In this document: positions 15,947-17,473 of the stretch, piece by piece
Layout: every line of letters starts with the position of its first letter
Position numbering within the stretch: position 1 is the first letter of the stretch
Source: Actinomycetes bacterium
GTDB lineage: Bacteria > Actinomycetota > Aquicultoria > CAJVYJ01 > JAUVQD01
DNA length: 17,473 nt
Direction of reading: 5' to 3'
NCBI GenBank assembly: GCA_030598355.1
Contig: JAUVQD010000005.1
Span: 1 to 17,473 of the forward strand
Made by a program: the position numbers and the translations under genes
The notes under the pieces: model-generated
What the model saw: only the letters and a program-made list of their open reading frames with translations
Database searches by the model: none
What the model was told of the DNA's origin: nothing

Positions 15947-16612
15947 TTATTCTTCGTTGTTTTTTTGATTAAAGAGTTTGATTTCAACGTCGTCAGGATT
16001 GTCGACGCCTCTTAGGCTTGAGATTAAGCCGGAGATTGTATTCATAACCATGGCTTTCATTATCGGATTCAAAGGGATTTCTTTGCCGTCCGCGCGCAGT
16101 TGAATACCGGGCGCTTTTTCGGGCTGCTGTAGGAATTTTTCCTCTATGATGTCGGCTATGGCTGTTACATCGTCTCGCTTTACAATCGGTACATCAACCG
16201 GGGGTTCGTGGTCGGCGGCAACTAGAAACAAATCTTCCCTAGGGCTAATTAATTCATTATCCTTATTGGCCAGAACCTCAACCTTAGGCTTAGGTTCTCT
16301 CTTGAATCCCTCCGTTAAAACCAGGTCAACATCTTCCATATATGCCGCCGCTATTTGATCGAGGGTTAGCTCGCGAGAGACGCTTCGAACGACTGCCACC
16401 TTCTCTGGAGAAGAGATCGCAGTTGTAGCCGCGCCGGCTTGTTTGTGGCGCCAGCTGTCCTTACCTGGATGGTCGATGTCAAACTTATGAGCATCGTGCT
16501 TGATGGTGCCGACGATGTATCCGCGTTGTTTTAATTCTGGAACAAGTTTTTCAATAAGTGTCGTCTTGCCGTAATCCGATTTTCCGACAATTGAAATTAT
16601 AGGCTTTAAGAT
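15947..16612 (-). CDS. mobB: Molybdopterin-guanine dinucleotide biosynthesis protein MobB-like GTPase
   Basis: The reading frame encodes KPIISIVGKSDYGKTTLIEK, a P-loop (GKSDYGKTT) in the MobB context, then GTIKHDAHKFDIDHPGKDSW, RHKQAGA and VLTEGFKREPKPKVEV, all typical of MobB. MobB aids attachment of GMP to molybdopterin. A C-terminal extension of about 60 residues (IPLNPIMKAMVMNTISGLISSL) makes it longer than E. coli MobB; similar tails occur in some other MobB proteins. There is no ATG, GTG or TTG between the in-frame TAA at 16615-16613 and GTG at 16399, which would delete the P-loop. The family N-terminus fits TTA at 16609 or ATC at 16612; AAGGA at 16626-16622 is 9 bases from the ATC. The start overlaps the tatA stop. 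I give 16612 as the outer limit; the true start codon is unresolved. Confidence 0.85.
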   Translation of the reverse strand: MLKPIISIVGKSDYGKTTLIEKLVPELKQRGYIVGTIKHDAHKFDIDHPGKDSWRHKQAGAATTAISSPEKVAVVRSVSRELTLDQIAAAYMEDVDLVLTEGFKREPKPKVEVLANKDNELISPREDLFLVAADHEPPVDVPIVKRDDVTAIADIIEEKFLQQPEKAPGIQLRADGKEIPLNPIMKAMVMNTISGLISSLRGVDNPDDVEIKLFNQKNNEE

Positions 16613-16956
16613 TTAACTTCTTCCTTGTCTTTAGCCTTGCTCTCTTCCTTGCTTTCATCTTTGCCGGCTTTTGATTTCGCGTCTTCAAGTGAAACGGCGC
16701 CTTTTAGATCTTTGCCGACTTCGTTTATTTCTTCCCTAACGTCAGCCATTGTTAAAGAATCTTTTAGTTCGTTGCGACTTTTTTCATCAAGACCAGTTGA
16801 ATTCTCGATATCGTTTTTGATCGAATCAGCGCCTTTTTTGAATTCGCGAATCGCCTTACCGAGATTTTGACCTACTTCCGGTAGACGTTTTGGTCCAAAA
16901 ATGAGCAGAGCGATTACTAGAATAACTACAAGTTCGGGTATTCCGAGACCAAACAT
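16606..16956 (-). CDS. tatA: Sec-independent twin-arginine translocase subunit, TatA/B family
   Basis: This 116-residue protein has the TatA/B architecture: a short N-terminal membrane helix (about 5-20, GIPELVVILVIALLIF), the FGPKRLPE hinge (20-27), an amphipathic helix (NLGKAIREFKKG) and a long charged Lys/Glu tail. TatA/B form the translocation pore and substrate receptor for folded exported proteins. The FGPKRLPE hinge and GKAIREFKKG favour TatA over TatB, but the 116-residue length and acidic tail do not exclude TatB. The ATG at 16956 is well supported by AAGGGGG about 7 bases upstream. The gene overlaps mobB. Many molybdoenzymes are Tat substrates, which may explain the pairing. Confidence 0.93.
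   Translation of the reverse strand: MFGLGIPELVVILVIALLIFGPKRLPEVGQNLGKAIREFKKGADSIKNDIENSTGLDEKSRNELKDSLTMADVREEINEVGKDLKGAVSLEDAKSKAGKDESKEESKAKDKEEVKS
16622..16626 (-). promoter_or_regulatory. Probable ribosome binding site of mobB inside tatA
   Basis: AAGGA within the last codons of tatA lies 9 bases before ATC (16612) and 12 before TTA (16609). It supports translation of mobB from the tatA junction rather than from the internal GTG at 16399. Confidence 0.5.
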
Positions 16957-17008
16957 ATTTTACCCCCTTCTTAATGCGTGTGCCGGCTAGTTTAGCATAT
17001 TAACTTGA

Positions 17009-17030
17009 GTTATGAAAGTTACTTCATAAC
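17009..17030. repeat. Perfect inverted repeat over the stop codon of the upstream gene
   Basis: GTTATGAA and TTCATAAC are perfect 8-base inverted arms around a 6-base loop. The element spans the TAA stop of the Fn3-type gene. It is A/T-rich and not followed by a U-run on the minus strand, so a terminator role is doubtful. Confidence 0.5.
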
Positions 17031-17473
17031 GCCCAAGCCGTCGTAATCCGCAGATTGTCCGTTGCCGACATTAATGATCTTTAGCGTTCTGGTTTTCTTA
17101 ACTCTCCATGATTTATAGAAGACCACTTGTCTAAAGCGAGTCCGGCTGGAGCGTGTGTTGATGGTCTTAATGTATCTGTTGTTAATATATATTCTGACTT
17201 TTGATCGTTTCTTGGCTTTTGTCATGATTAGATAGACTCGCCGACCGGAGAATTTTAAAGTCAAGGCATCGCCCGCTCTTGTTGAATATCTAACAGTGCC
17301 CTTATAAAGTCCTGAACGAGTGTTCCGCCTATTCTTGCCAAAGCCAATCCTCTTAGCTATCAGGCTGCCGTTGTCATAAGGAACAATTGATCTAGCCGCG
17401 CGCGAGAATTTGCCAAGGTTGCCGGCGGCGTCTCTTGCCCGGGATCTAAAATAATACGTTGTGCCGGCTTTGC
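17019..17473 (-). CDS. C-terminal end of an exported Fn3-type surface protein (5' part outside window)
   Basis: The frame is open from the window edge to the stop at 17021-17019, giving 150 residues. The first ~35 (AGTTYYFRSRARDAAGNLGK) look like the last strands of a fibronectin type III domain. After a short linker (IVPYDNGSLI) comes a beta-rich terminal domain: YKGTVRYSTRAGDALTLKFS, GRRVYLIMTKAKKRSKVRIY, INNRYIKTIN, FYKSW, TLKIINVGNG and DYDGLGVMK. This architecture is common at the end of large exported actinobacterial proteins and resembles carbohydrate-binding jelly-roll modules (inference). A TTG at 17264 is not the true start, because the upstream Fn3 sequence is continuous in the same frame. 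The catalytic or other domains lie outside the window. Confidence 0.75.
   Translation of the reverse strand, partial: KAGTTYYFRSRARDAAGNLGKFSRAARSIVPYDNGSLIAKRIGFGKNRRNTRSGLYKGTVRYSTRAGDALTLKFSGRRVYLIMTKAKKRSKVRIYINNRYIKTINTRSSRTRFRQVVFYKSWRVKKTRTLKIINVGNGQSADYDGLGVMK

Noticed and set aside
15947..16399. mobB as a 150-residue gene starting at GTG 16399
   Set aside because: The same frame upstream encodes a clear MobB P-loop and the HDAH region, so the short version would remove the nucleotide-binding site.

Overview
The window is one long, co-directional block: every gene I can support is read from the minus strand, so the biological order runs from position 17473 down to 1. It looks like chromosomal DNA of a free-living bacterium that makes a thick, decorated cell wall. 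The clues are a LytR-CpsA-Psr (LCP) ligase, a LytC-like amidase, a SpoIID/LytB-like protein, an exported subtilase, and many TTG/GTG starts behind purine-rich Shine-Dalgarno sites. From memory, the tandem 'W-Y-F-A-E-G' domains on three of these proteins are typical of deep-branching Actinomycetota lineages (for example Coriobacteriia-, Geothermincolia- or Aquicultoria-like genomes). That placement is an inference and was not tested.

Layout in transcription order. (1) 17473-17019: C-terminal end of an exported protein with an Fn3-like segment and a terminal beta-rich domain. (2) tatA, then a mobB-type gene that overlaps the tatA stop and has no standard start codon at the expected place. (3) 15897-15569: a frameshifted remnant of the same terminal domain as in (1). 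(4) An exported subtilase with four C-terminal repeats. (5) A 309-base gap with a plausible terminator and a sigma70-like promoter. (6) An N-acetylmuramoyl-L-alanine amidase and a SpoIID/LytB-like protein, joined by an ATGA overlap and both carrying the same repeats as the subtilase. (7) An LCP ligase. (8) The dTDP-L-rhamnose genes in the order rmlA, rmlC-like, rmlB, a DUF3048 membrane-anchored protein, rmlD. (9) A Wzm/Wzt-type polysaccharide ABC exporter whose ATPase has a C-terminal substrate-recognition domain. (10) A SAM-dependent methyltransferase cut by the window edge.

How the parts may work together (inference): the rml genes make dTDP-rhamnose for a cell-surface glycan. Wzm/Wzt exports the finished chain, possibly after recognition of an end modified by the adjacent methyltransferase. 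The LCP protein could attach the glycan to peptidoglycan. The amidase, SpoIID/LytB-like protein and subtilase would remodel the wall, held in place by their shared repeat module. The order LCP / LytB-like / LytC-like amidase with shared wall-binding-type repeats resembles the Bacillus subtilis lytR-lytABC locus, but the repeat family is different and C-terminal.

The most interesting points are the shared repeat module on three different enzymes, the Wzt-type exporter next to an LCP ligase, the missing mobB start codon, the pseudogene remnant flanking the subtilase start, and the DUF3048 gene embedded in the rhamnose operon. I see no mobile element, CRISPR array, tRNA or rRNA.
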